Origin: Phoebastria nigripes
Lineage: Eukaryota; Chordata; Aves; Procellariiformes; Diomedeidae
Length of the DNA stretch: 64,000 nt
Assembly: GCA_035582835.1 (NCBI GenBank)
Contig: JAYKAV010000112.1
Span: forward strand, 4,171,461-4,235,460
Direction of reading: 5' to 3'
The stretch's first letter is position 1, and the number at the start of each line of letters is the position of its first letter. Positions 15,401 through 27,231 of this stretch are shown piece after piece. The translations under genes were made by a program, and so were the position numbers. Under the pieces are notes generated by a model. It searched no databases. It had not been told where the DNA came from and saw only the letters and a list, made by a program, of their open reading frames with translations.

Positions 15401-16028
15401 TGTGGTTTTCATTATACTTTCCATCTCCACCACAAACCCTCTTCATAAATTGTGACAAGTCTGTTGGCAGCCTGCTGTATCAGACTGGAGGTAGCTGACT
15501 TGATAAGCATGTCGCCCAGCCTAAGAANAACATGAATTCCCTCCAACTTTGCTCAGAATTGCTAATTAGCTTAAAGGCAGTGTCCTGAATTGGCACAGAA
15601 AAACACTGTGAGAAAGTCCTAGGGAGATGCGTGACTATAACTTGATAGGGTCTAGTAATATCTCACTTTCTGGTTTATTGAAATCATGCTGGCATCTTTG
15701 CTCTGAATATACTCCTTATTTAAACACAAGTGCAGTGATTTACAATCCATTGAAGTCCCCAGCTTCATTTCTATGCAGCCCATATCATGATGGTAAAGGC
15801 GGCTCGTTTGCCAGAGAAAGTAGAGAGGGAAATGTTTACGTTTTTATAAAATCAGTCACCCAGTCTTACAGGGCTGAGGTCCTTTTCCTCTCAAACGAAT
15901 GCAGAGGTGGGGGTAATGGAAGCACTGATGTAGTCAGTGTTGCGATTCTCTGCTGCTGTTTCTCAATGGGGCTTGTTCCTGCTCCCACTCGGACCCAAAA
16001 AACCCAAACCCTTGTGCCCACACTTAGC

Positions 16029-16078
16029 GTTTCCAATAGGCAAGTGGCAAGGAAGCATTTCCAATAGGCAATTTGCAT
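16029..16078. promoter_or_regulatory. Duplicated CCAAT motif next to an octamer
   Basis: The 14-mer tttccaataggcaa occurs at 16,030-16,043 and 16,058-16,071, and the second copy runs into atttgcat (16,071-16,078), a perfect octamer (POU) site. The clustering of two CCAAT boxes and an octamer in intronic DNA could mark an enhancer; only the motifs are seen. Confidence 0.3.
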
Positions 16079-16826
16079 GTGGCCACCCTGTTTTCCACCA
16101 CATGGAGATACTTTGTGCCAAGCCAGTTGGCCTACAGGGCAGAGAGCAACCCTTGGCCCATTTTAGTATCTCCACTGTGGCCAAAAGTATTCACCACTTT
16201 TGAACATCCTCAGGCGTGGGAGGAGAATCACGGTGTGGGACTATCAGGCTCGGATCTCTCCCCAGCTGAGACACCCTGACCTCCGTCATCCTCAGGAAGG
16301 TCCTCACGCATTCACAGCTCTTAAACTAAAGCTCTCCTACAAAAGTAAACGTTTTGGTGCAAACTGAGAGGGTACTCAGGATGCTGATGCCCTGAAGTGA
16401 TAAGAACATTCACCTGACACACACAAAACCTTCACACAAAGAAANTGGAGAATAGATTTAAACTTGTAAGGATTTGAGGTATAATTTGCAAAAAAAATGC
16501 CTAGGTTGTCAGAAAGAGCATCTTTATGGGCGTGGCATTGTTTATATTTTCAGGGTGGTATCCTGGCTTGAATGAGTATGGGCACACTGAAAAATAATGT
16601 TCAAGCTTTAGTCTCCCGTACATCCCATTCCCCCTGGACATGCTCTGGAAATGCTGACATGCAAAGAGGAAGTCAGCAGTTTTGCCAGGACTCCCAGGCA
16701 AGCCAGTCACGGTGGAAACCTGACATCCAGAAGACCTGGAAAACNGCCAGTTTGTGCACAGCATGTCCATCCTGTATGCCTGCATTCAGGTGCATCAGAT
16801 TTATTGTGCATGTGCAGATCACCTGA

Positions 16827-16852
16827 TTTATTGCCATGGTTTATTGCCAGGT
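16827..16852. repeat. 13-bp tandem near-duplication
   Basis: tttattgccatgg is followed directly by tttattgccaggt. A related gatttattgtgca lies just upstream at about 16,798-16,810, giving a small degenerate repeat cluster. Confidence 0.75.
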
Positions 16853-17983
16853 GCAGCAAGGCCGGCAGCATGTTCAGAACATGTTGGATTTACTGCACGT
16901 ACATGGGACATCTGCGAGCGCACACAATCACCTTTTCTCCTGGGACTTCCTAGGAGGAAATATGGGAACCATACTCAAACTTCTGGATTCACTTTGGTTC
17001 TGTACTTGTCTGCAGGCAGAGACAGACTTCTGGGATAAAGTAAACACAGTTACTTTAGCATACTCTTAAAGTGTATTGTGAGAAAACTTGTTTGTACTTT
17101 TCAATCCTCAAGAGGGAACTGTGAGCGGATAAGGGCGAACTAGAAGCATTTCAATAGAGCTAGCCTGTTTCTCTACCACACAGCAGATACATTAGCACCT
17201 AATGAGTTATGATGACTTCAGCTTCAACAGATGACTTTTCTTCCGCCAACCAAATTACAGTATAAGCACCACTGAAATTTTATTAGCTGGTTTTGCATGT
17301 GAATATGAGTTGAGGAAAGGAAAACACTTGAGTTACGTATTTGTTCAAAAAATCAGAATTCCATTTTCTTTAAGGCTTTCAATGAGAGGTACGTTTCCAA
17401 GTCATTTCTGAGAGTGGGAATTAGGGTATATTTGACTGGCATCCAGGTGTGGGCTCCAAGACTCGCTCTGATCCGAAGCAGCATTACTGGAGTAGTACTC
17501 CATAGTAGTACTGTAATAGGTATATTTAATTAGTTCCCATTGGTGCCACATGTATTCTGATGAGGTGCTGGAGTACCCAATAGTTATCAGCATTTCAGTA
17601 CGCTGAGCCCTGAGTAGTCTCTCTCCTCGCTAATTGTGGAAGGGCTCTCAGGCAAGAGAGAGGTTACCTGCATCTCCAGGTACGGCCCCAGGGAGCGCTC
17701 CCACACCCCCGAGACACTTCTTCAGGTACCATCCCTCCTTATCCTACCCAGAGCAGGGGGCTTGCTTCATTCACCCAGCCTGTGGCTTTCTGCCCCCAGA
17801 ATGATGCCTTGTGCCTCCACCGCAAAAGCGCCTGGCTTCCCCGCTGTTCCTGCAGCTGAACCTGTTACCTTCAACCTGACTCTGCAGCAGTCGTTTTAGG
17901 TAATTCTGCAGGTTCCAGTATCATGTGCGTGGCAGCGGCATTTCTTTGTCATGGAGATTGCTCAGCTACACTCACTGCCTTTG

Positions 17984-17988
17984 ACCTT
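17984..17988. repeat. Target-site duplication, left copy (acctt)
   Basis: The five bases acctt immediately before the LTR are repeated exactly at 18,561-18,565, right after its other end. They mark the original integration site. Confidence 0.9.
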
Positions 17989-18560
17989 TGTCGTGGTTTA
18001 ACCCGGCAGGCAGTCAAACACCACCCAGCCGCTCGCTCACTCCCCCTGGTGGGATGGGGGAGAGAATCGGAAGGGTAAAAGTGAGAAAACTCATGGGTTG
18101 AGATAAAGACAGTTTAATAGGGAAAGCAAAAGCCGCGCATGCAAGCAAAGCAAAACAAGGAATTTATTCACTACTTCCCATGGGCAGGCAGGTGTTCAGC
18201 CATCTCCAGGAAAGCAGGGCTCCATCACGCATAACGGTTACTTGGGAAGACAAACGCCATCACTCCGAACGTCCCCCCTTCTTTCTTCTTCCCCCAGCTT
18301 TATATGCTGAGCTTGACATCCTATGGTATGGAATACCCCATTGGCCAGTTGGGTTAGCTGTCCTGACTATGCTCCCTCCCAGCTTCTTGTGCACCTGGCA
18401 GAGCATGGGAAGCTGAAAAGTCCTTGACTAGTAGACTACTTAGCAACAACTAAAAACATCAGTGTGTTATCAACATTCTTCTCATACTAAATCCAAAACA
18501 TAGCACTATACCAACTACTAGGAAAAAAAAATTAACTCTATCCCAGCTGAAACCAGGACA
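17989..18560 (-). mobile_element. Endogenous retrovirus solo LTR, avian ERVL-like
   Basis: On the minus strand the element begins TGTCCTGGTTTCAGCTGGG at 18,560 and ends CCACGACA at 17,989, giving the TG...CA ends of an LTR of 572 bp. It carries a TATA box (TATAAA, plus coordinates 18,299-18,304) and, about 185 bases downstream, a variant poly(A) signal ATTAAA (18,113-18,118), which sets out U3, R and U5. The sequence matches a very common avian LTR family as I remember it. No gag, pol or env sequence adjoins, so it is a solo LTR left by recombination. The 5-bp flanking duplication fits class III (ERVL-like) integration. The exact family name needs a repeat library. Confidence 0.9.
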
Positions 18561-18565
18561 ACCTT
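18561..18565. repeat. Target-site duplication, right copy (acctt)
   Basis: This is the partner of the copy at 17,984-17,988. Perfect identity of the two copies argues that the solo LTR and its flanks have not been rearranged since integration. Confidence 0.9.
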
Positions 18566-21500
18566 GTATGACCTCAGGCTCCAACCCTCCCATGAATAAC
18601 TCCCTGGCACTTGAGATACACCGTCCTACACCAGGGAACCTGCAGAACTTTAACATGCTGGGATTATGGTAGCTCTAAACAAAAGTGCGTTACTGACTAA
18701 GACTTAGCTTATCCATCTACTAAGATCTTTGGGCAAGGGCATTTTTCTGCTGCTACACATACCTCAGTTCGCACAATTGGACTTCATAGATGAGAGCCAG
18801 CTCCAGCTGAGATGCCGCAGCAAACAGCATTTCCCAGGCAGGATGCTTTGACTATGAGCCCCTTTTCTTTACAGCTCTTCACTGGTTCCCACTTTCCTCA
18901 CCATGAAGGCCCTTTGTGGCCTATCCCCATCATTANGAAAAGTCATTACCAAAAGTTATTACAAAAAGGCTGACTCTAGTCTTCTCTTGACCCATTAGGG
19001 CAATTCACTCTCCAAGTTTCCAACTAACACCTTCAGGGTATCCCTGTGCTGTCACTCATGCTTGGGCGGCGTCCTCATAAACATGCACAAAATTGCTTCA
19101 TTTTTCTTTCTGAGGTTCTTGAAAAGAAAGTTCTGGTTTTTCCCATCATGCTCACATTGATGCATTTAGCAGCACTGTCAGGCTAGCGGTTTGCTGCAAC
19201 CACTGTTTATTTGGATGATTAAAATACTCTGTCTTTTCTTTCTGACCAGATTTGCCTATATTGATCATTTTCTTTTGTCTTTCACTTTGTCTGCAAAGTT
19301 TTTGGTCCCACGACTGGCTCTTTGTCCCATGTCTGAACAGCACCTAGTGCAGCAAATCTGGGTCCCTACCTACAGATGCAGAGTCCAATGGTAATGCACC
19401 TGAATAACAACAGCAACAGGCAGAAGGGTAAAATAACATAGCTGCCACCCTCTCCTCAAGTCAGTGCAGGGCACTAGCTATTCCAGTCCATCAATGAAAT
19501 ATGGTTATGATGGGAACATGAGGAGTTTCACTGTTGTTTCTATTAGGGTAAAGAGTTAGGATGTTTCCTCTTCCGGGAAACCTTCATTGTAGTTTAATTT
19601 CAAATCATCCATGCTCCAGAATTAACTGCAACTTTCATTATTTGACTATTTTCCTTCCTCTTTGTAACCCATATGATGATTTATTCCCTTTTTTTTTTAG
19701 CTATAGGTTACTTTGCTGTGTGCGAGTGTGTCACAGAACTCATTTTTCTAGTTACTTTGACAAACCTGACATCTTGCAGCTGTTACACATCTTGTTTCAA
19801 TTACATCTCTAGATAAAAAGAATTCTTAGAGCCTGAAGGCTGCAGATGGCTTCCTGGTGAGGGGTTAACTCCAGCTTCGTATTAAAGCCTTTTGGGGGTC
19901 CCTTTTCTTGGACTGTTCTCTTCAGTCTCCTTCTCTTATGCCCTTCCAATTTTGCTATCTATCTCGCTTACTATAACCCCCATTCCCCTCTGGTCACAGG
20001 AGAGGAACTGGAGCACCAGTGTCCATCCCTGCCTCCCTCCCACCCAAACGTGCCTGGGGGGAAGCGAAGTATCTGTCGCTTGAAACTTATCTCCGCATAT
20101 CCTGCAGGCTGCTTACAGCAGGGCACAGCTGAACGAGCACAAATCAGTGGAGTGACAACTCGGACCACCACTAATCCCTAATAAATTCTGGACTGTCCCA
20201 CAGACTTGGGAAGCTCTTGACAACTGGTGATGCTCTCAGCATCTGGAAAACCACTTGTGTCTAACTGGGTACCCTGAGATATTTACANTGTGCTTAATGG
20301 TTACAGAAGAGATTGATCACCCCATTCTTGGTATCTATCCAAAAAGGGTATATAAAATCCTTTGATCTTGCTAAGGCAGCAAAACATGTCTAACCATCAG
20401 TTATGTAAAGGTGGTTGTTATTAATTTGAATACTGCACAGAGAGGAAAGAACAGAAGTACCATATAATGAGATATATTAAGACTACAAAAGAATTAAGTG
20501 AAGCCGTTATGTTATGAATCATGATTTTATTGTTTAGCAGTCAGCTCTTGATGTAATTCAGATAATAATGAATGGGCTAATTCCTTCCACCTTTATTCAG
20601 GCAAAACTTCCATTGACTTCAAAGAGAAAGTTGTCCAAGTCAGGACTAGAGACTGCTGCATCTATCCCATTATTTGCAAATGCTTTTCTGAATATAAAGT
20701 GTTCCTTTATAATGGGCTATTGCCAATAACAGTAACATTTACATAATATAAACCTCTTACATAAGTGTCTTTTGTGTTCAAAAAAGACTTTTTATTCTTA
20801 CTGCCAACTGCCACGTTAGAAGTTCTTCTGCAAACCCTAATATTTATTAAAGTATAGGAACATACAGAATTTCTCAGTGTACCATTTTGATCATCCTTCC
20901 TTCTGCTCAATATTTTTCATTTCATTTTACGATAATTTTTTTCTCAGGAGAATGTGTTATTTATTGATTATTAGCAAAGAGATGATTTATCATTGCAAAT
21001 ATTTCTCTTTATCATAGCAAACAGAGTGCCAAAAATGGGAAAATGTGCTAAGCCTTGTTACATTTTAACAGATGCCAGGAGTATTTGAGGAAACAAATGA
21101 ATAAATAGTGTTGCATCACTGTTTCTCTCACTCTATAGGTCTATTTATAAGTTAATGCCCTATATAACATTTCAAATTGGTACTTTTAAGTAATTCTTAA
21201 AGTAATTGCTCAAAACTTGAAAAATGTGCTTAAGCGTAATACTTTCTGTTTTGATCAAGGCAGGACTCTTCAGGTTTTTGACAAAACCAGAATTTTTTCC
21301 CTGATTATAAAGTATGCGCTTCCATCTGGAACTTATTTTGATATTGTGAATCTTAATGCCTCAGGAAAGCACACAGAACAATGGATGGGCACTACTTGAT
21401 TGTTTTAAATTGAAATTAATTAATTATGAAACAGCCGCAATAGTCTAAGTTACTTATTTCCCCTTTTGGTGAAAATGAATTTACAGGCATTTGCAAAGCA

Positions 21501-22408
21501 TACAAAAATAAAGAGAGAGACAAGAAAGTCTGTAAGAAGGGAAGTCATGTAGAATTGTCTTTGATCTGTATTTCAAGAAAGTAAATAATTAATAGCTCCA
21601 AGGAAGCATATTAGAGATTGCTCTTTCTATTATACAGTCACATTGAGCAGTAAAATAATGCTTTACATCTCAACAACAAATACAGTACAGAACTCAGTAG
21701 AGTTTACCTTTCCAGATAATCATTTTTTCCGCTGAAAACAGCAATTTTTTCCACATTACAACTAGACTGTGACTTGAAAGAAGCTTCTCAGTCATTTAGT
21801 CAAGACAGATGAGCAATGAGTGTTAGAAAAGCTACCAAGGCATCAAAAGATCTACAGTCAAGGCCATTAAAGAATAGCTAATCTGCTCTAGTTCTAATTC
21901 TCCGCTAATGGGTTTCCTTAAATGTGCTTTACATCAGCTGTAATTAGTTCAAGATATTGCTACTTATATACTTCTAAGAACAACAACAACAAAAAGTTGC
22001 ATTTCTACCACATCGTATGCAATCATGTTCGCACAGGCATACACCCAAGCTAGTAAGTTCTTGTGCAATGCGAAGCCTTGAAGAGCATTGTAAAGAGGTA
22101 CTTTGCTGGGATCTACAAAAGCCAGTGCAGATCCCGAAGCAACAGCATTTATGTATGCTTTCCTTTATTGGGGTTATCTCAGCACCATTTTACCTCATAT
22201 GTTGCAGAATTGACTGTACTAAATGGCCAGGGATACATTAAGCCACATACATTGGAAATATGTACATTTTTCCTACCGATGCCACCGTTTTAGAGCAGAT
22301 TTTCATCGTCAGTGGCAGTGACAAAAAACTCAAACCCAAAACCCTTGCCACATTTGTGATAGAGCATGACTGGGTTTTGAAGGTATTCACTCCTTCTTAG
22401 AAAAAGGT
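18566..22408. other. Non-coding, presumed AFF3 intron, between LTR and CR1
   Basis: AT-rich, with no exon, RNA gene or clear mobile element seen. It includes one old repeat half-site at 20,601 and several isolated N bases. Confidence 0.6.
20601..20632. repeat. Half-site of the same old palindromic repeat
   Basis: The string gcaaaacttccattgacttc fits the recurring motif gcaaaactcccattgacttcaatgg. It is a remnant only. Confidence 0.35.
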
Positions 22409-23184
22409 TCATAGAATCATAGAATCATTAAGGTTGGAAAAGACCTCTAAGATCATCGAGTCCAACCATCAACCCAACAGCACCATGCCCATTAAACCAT
22501 GTCCCTAAGCGCCTCATCTACATGTCTTTTAAATACTTCCAGGGATGGTGACTCAACCACTTCCCTGGGCAGCCTGGTCCAATGTTTAACCACTCTTTCA
22601 GTAAAGAAATTTTTCCTAAGGTCCAATCTAAACCTCCCCTGGCACAACTTGAGGCCATTTCCTCTCGTCCTATCGCTAGTTGCCTGGCAGAAGAGACCAA
22701 CACCCACCTCGCTGCAACCTCCTTTCAGGTGGTTGTAGAGCACGATAAGGTCTCCCCTCAGCCTCCTCTTCTCCAGACTAAACAGTCCCANTTCCCTCAG
22801 CNGCTCCTCNNAAGACTTGNTCTCCAGACCCTTCACCAGCTTCGTTGCCCTCCTCTGGACACGCTCCAGCACCTCAATGTCCTTCTTGTAGTGAGGGGCC
22901 CAAAACTGAACACAGTATTCGAGATGCAGCCTCACCAGCGCCGAGTTCAGGGGCACAATCACTTCCCTACTCCTGCTGGCCACACTATTTCTGATACAGG
23001 CCAGGATGCCATTGGCTTTCTCGGCCACCTGGGCACACTGCTGGCTCATATTCAGCCGGCTGTCAACCAGCACCTCCAGATATTTATCTGAGAAAGCAGC
23101 AGTCTGACTGAGTGACCTAGGAGAAATGTAGGGTCCTGTGGCCCTTTTGGACCCATCTACACAGTGAAAGGGGTAGAGATCCAC
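22409..23184 (-). mobile_element. CR1 LINE, 5'-truncated 3' end
   Basis: On the minus strand an open frame from 23,184 to 22,492 encodes about 230 residues ending in the typical carboxy-terminal part of CR1 ORF2. It contains [65 protein letters not shown] and [20 protein letters not shown], the region downstream of the reverse-transcriptase core. The 3' untranslated tail follows, ending in the CR1 octamer-type repeat (atgattctatgattctatga on the sense strand) at about 22,410-22,430. The upstream ORF2 and ORF1 are missing, as in most 5'-truncated CR1 copies, so it cannot move by itself. The frame is intact apart from N bases at 22,791-22,820, which suggests a fairly young insertion. The 5' junction is uncertain by tens of bases. 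Confidence 0.93.
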
Positions 23185-25069
23185 AAGCTAGCTGCAAGCA
23201 CGCTGGTATACCCAAGCACGCAAGGCAACATGGTGGTACTAATTCACATCAGTTGGGATCACGGTGGTTTTCTCGCANGGAGCCTGAGTAAATGGACTAG
23301 TACACAATCACCTTTTGTACTAAGAAATTCCTGACAGTCTTCAGGCCTAACCACAAACAAAGCACATTGTAACATTAATTTACTCTTTAAACTGGCGACA
23401 TTTAGTTAATTCAAGGTCATCATCCTGCAGAGAATGTTACACTCTCCTTGCCAAACACAAATGAAGAAATGCACACTTAGCTTTTATTGTTACTTTGTCC
23501 TTTAAAAACAGTTGATGACATGACAGTTCCCTCCCTGACTACTTCAGAAACAAAAAATGTAAAGAAGTGTCTTCTATTGGATGCATATCAATATAATTAT
23601 CTTCTCCAGAGTATCTCTGTCAACAAACTCTGTTCATTTTTTCTGGATTGAGGTTCAACCACCTACTGCACTTGCTGTTCTAAGACAGAGGAGCACAAAA
23701 ACATTAAAATTACGTCATTCCCTCCTAAAATCGACAGAGCTGAGAGATGAACCCTCCTGGTCAATCAGAAGCGGTCAATGACAGAAAGAATCAACTTTCT
23801 CGTGGTGCATCGCTAGGAGGTAGACACCACTTAGCAACATCAGATCAAAAGCTAAACGCCCACAGAGGAGGTTTAAGATATCTACCAACACCCATACATC
23901 AGAACAGGCTCCCCAAAACCTTCACAGTGACCAAAGCAAAGAAGGCAAGGATAGAAACAGGGAAATGGATGGTAGGAGAGACGACTGCTGGGATGGCTTC
24001 TGAATCTGAACCCTGCAAATGCATACTTCACCAATGCTTTTTCCTCCTCATCCATCTGTCTGTCGTATTGGCATTTTTCATACCACCATAGGTCATCATA
24101 ATACCCTGGCACCTAGACTGCACCATCATGGCAATGCATGGACTAGGAAGGCCACCAGTTTCTCCCTAACGGATTTCAAAAGTGATACATGCAATAAGAA
24201 GTGATCACAGCTCAAAGCAATCAAAACATACTCAGTGTAAGAAGATACCACCTTCATCCTCTATTTGTCCACTCCTGCCATTCAGTCAAACCAGGCTGAG
24301 CCACAAAGGACTCTTTCTTTGGTCTGAAACATGTGAAAACAACCACACGGAAAGACTGGGTTACATTAAGATGTCGTGCGGCTTTGTCAGATACAACCCT
24401 CTTGTTTTTAGTTTTAAGTACTTACAGTTGTGGATCATCTTTATTGAGAAACAAAACACAGCAACAAAAAGCTTCTTAGCAAAGATTTCTGGTCCCTTCT
24501 GCATAATTTTAAGTGTTTCCTGACTGCTGAGACCACCACCACTGCATTGGAACTAATTTATTTTTTAAAAAATACATAAAGGATCTCTGAGGATAAGTTT
24601 AAATTGCATTCCTACTGTCGTATTTCCCAAGATACACCCGTATCCAGGTCCTTGGTACATGCATGCAGGTTAAAATCTTCCTAAGAGGATAAAACACAGT
24701 CAACTTAAGTTACCAACACGTACTTTTTGTTTGCTTAAGGTATTGGGAAAGCTGAGATACCAAGCTGTAAGAGAGGAACACAAGTAGCTATATTATGCAT
24801 TTTTACCTTTGAAAAGACATAGAAAACGCTTAGCACAGAATATTAATAATTGCCATCATGTTAATTTAACTATTGCTACAGTTCATTCACTCTTTCTCCT
24901 AAATATAAATTCATAGTTACCCACAAGTCATTCAGAAATTATATAGATTATTACCTGGGTATTAAACTACAAGTGTCCAGTTTTGCTCTCCTGGGGCCTT
25001 AGGCAGCACCAGCAAGCACAGTCGGTGTCTTAACATTGAGTTTAAGAGACAGAAGACCAGGGAGTAGCC

Positions 25070-25200
25070 CCCCTGGTAACGATGCGAACACGGTGGGTTC
25101 GGCCAGAGCGGGGACCAGCGGGCTCCCCGGGAGCGGCCAGCCAGCGAATCCAGCCCCCAGCAGCGGCACCGAAATGGTAATTCCCCAGCAGGGCAGGAAT
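25070..25200. promoter_or_regulatory. Small CpG-dense patch inside the presumed AFF3 intron
   Basis: About 130 bases (gatgcgaacacggtgggttcg to gcggcaccgaaatggtaatt) carry roughly ten CpGs in otherwise CpG-poor DNA. On the plus strand a frame from 25,036 runs through it, with a weak donor-like atg|gtaatt at its end. No protein similarity was recognised. It could be a minor promoter, a regulatory element or chance. Confidence 0.3.
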
Positions 25201-27192
25201 TACGAAGAGATAGTTTTGTTCAAAACCAAGGAAGCTTGGTTACGGCTTTCCCTTTTCCTACTTACAGTTATTCACAAAGAACTTGTGGTTTTCCACTGGA
25301 ATTAGCCTTACAGCTAACCAGCCCGTACACAAAGAAATTTTACCTGGGTTTCCCAGCAAATACTGTTTTTTTGAAATCTCATTTTGTGAGGATGTCACTC
25401 CAAAGTTGCAACTTGATCAGCCTGTCAGATGAGACACCACCTCACACAGAATTTAACCTCCCTGTTTTCTAGCTGTACGTAATATCAGTCTTTCTTCATT
25501 TCTATTGATTTGACTTCATTACTCCTATTGTTAATAAAGTTGTAATCAGAGTTTAAGGTATCTCTGAACATACACTGCGAGTAATTGCTGGAACTCTTTT
25601 TATCCATGCTTTGTTGTTTCCTAGTCATAAATATGACACAAACATTAATTTGTTATATGAGGTTAAAAACCTTGCAATTAAACAGTTGCTTTCTCTAATG
25701 AGAGTATTGTGGAGTTGAGTATGATGTTATTCCTAATATATGGATGACACGATATTCCCACAGCCAGTATTTCTTCTGTGTCTTTTTTTTTTGCTTAATG
25801 GCCCATATTTCTCTTCCACTAGTTTTAAGAAACCTGGTATTTTCCTTGAAATATTCACATAGAATTGGAAACACCGCATGTACCTCGTGCCCCCTTCTGA
25901 ATCCTTCTCCAATAACCTAGTAAAGTTTCTGCCTCAACTTCTGATGGAAGACATACCCAGAGGAACACAAATCTACAAGTCTGAGTGTTAGGAGGAAAGC
26001 CCAAAGGGCTGTTCTCCTCCTGCATCACACAATTGGGCGTGGGTGCTGAAACAGTCCTCAGGCGGGGAGAGATGAAAGCACACTCACTGTCCTACTGACG
26101 TACCAAATTTCATTTATCAGACAAAAACAACAGAAGGTTAAAAAAAATAATTATTCTTTAGAAAAGTGACTGAGTACTGCAAATCAGAGATGATGGGCCA
26201 GACCTTCATCTGCTATAAACTGGCAAAGCCTCTGGAGTCTGTGGAAACTTAAACCAAATGAGGAGGATGCGGTACATTACACCCAGCAAATGAGCACTCA
26301 CATGGCACGACAGACGTATTTTTAAAATATTATTATTTAGCTGATGTTTATAAAGTATTATGACCATGAAAAGCTTGCTCTTCTTATTATTTATAATGTT
26401 TAGCACATACAATTTGTTCAGTGCTGTAAGAAAAAAACCTCAAACAATAAAAGTAATTCCTGACCCAGAGGGCTTCCAGCCTAAAAAACAGCCATCAGGA
26501 AGAGAGAACATGCTGTGAAAGCGGGAGAAGGGAACAGTCTATAGTTATTACTTGAGTTATTGTTTGCTCACAACTTATAATCATCACAGAAAGAGCAAAT
26601 TTTTACATGGGATTTCAGTGAGGGTAAGGTGGTAACTGTGAGTTGACACTGGCTGGAAGGCAGAGTGGGAAACACCACGAAGATAGAAATAAGAAGGAGA
26701 CTTACAGGATTTCAAGCCTTACTGGTAGAAAGAGGCCAAGAGCTGAAAGGAAAGAAATAAGGGACGAAGTCCAAGACACAGGCTGGAGTAGAGTTGTAAA
26801 GGAGACGGGAGATAAAAGAAGACACTGACTTAATTTTTTGTGAGAGGGAGGTATTATTGCTGTGTATTGTCTGTAGAAAGGGTAAGCTGGTCCAGCCTCT
26901 AACCCTACTGAGAGAACGGTTGGAATGACCCCTCTCCCCCCAAAGTAGCTGCTTACTGTTATCTGAAAATAAATATCTTGATATTCTACTTTGACTGAAG
27001 AAGCATTTGTAGATTTAGCTTTCTAAAATTGTCTCCAGTAAACACTGTGCAACATGAGAAAAAAATCTTGACTCACACAAATATAAAATGTAGTGACTAA
27101 AAGCTAGACAACCTGGGATCAAGAAGTTACAAAAGCTTCATTTATAAGACTTCTGGATGTCTGGCCACTTTTTGTTAATAGCAACTTCCAAA

Positions 27193-27231
27193 CAAAACTC
27201 TCATTGACTTCAAATGGAGCAGGAACAGACC
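27193..27231. repeat. Half-site of the same old palindromic repeat
   Basis: The segment contains aaactctcattgacttcaaatggagcaggaac, close to the common motif actcccattgacttcaatggagcagga. It is a short diverged remnant; its partner half is not evident. Confidence 0.35.

Larger units (their letters stand above)
1..17983. other. Non-coding, presumed AFF3 intron, lower part
   Basis: The stretch is AT-rich with stops in all frames; the short open frames are not alike any protein I know and lack codon-like composition. I searched by eye on the minus strand for the conserved AFF3 second coding exon (the ERRNQE-coding motif) and for the NYDEMK motif, and did not find them. It holds a palindromic repeat remnant, short CA and poly(A) tracts and the CCAAT/octamer cluster. 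Unrecognised conserved non-coding elements may be present. Confidence 0.6.

Noticed and set aside
22582..23091. 169-codon plus-strand open frame
   Set aside because: It is the antisense shadow of the CR1 reading frame.
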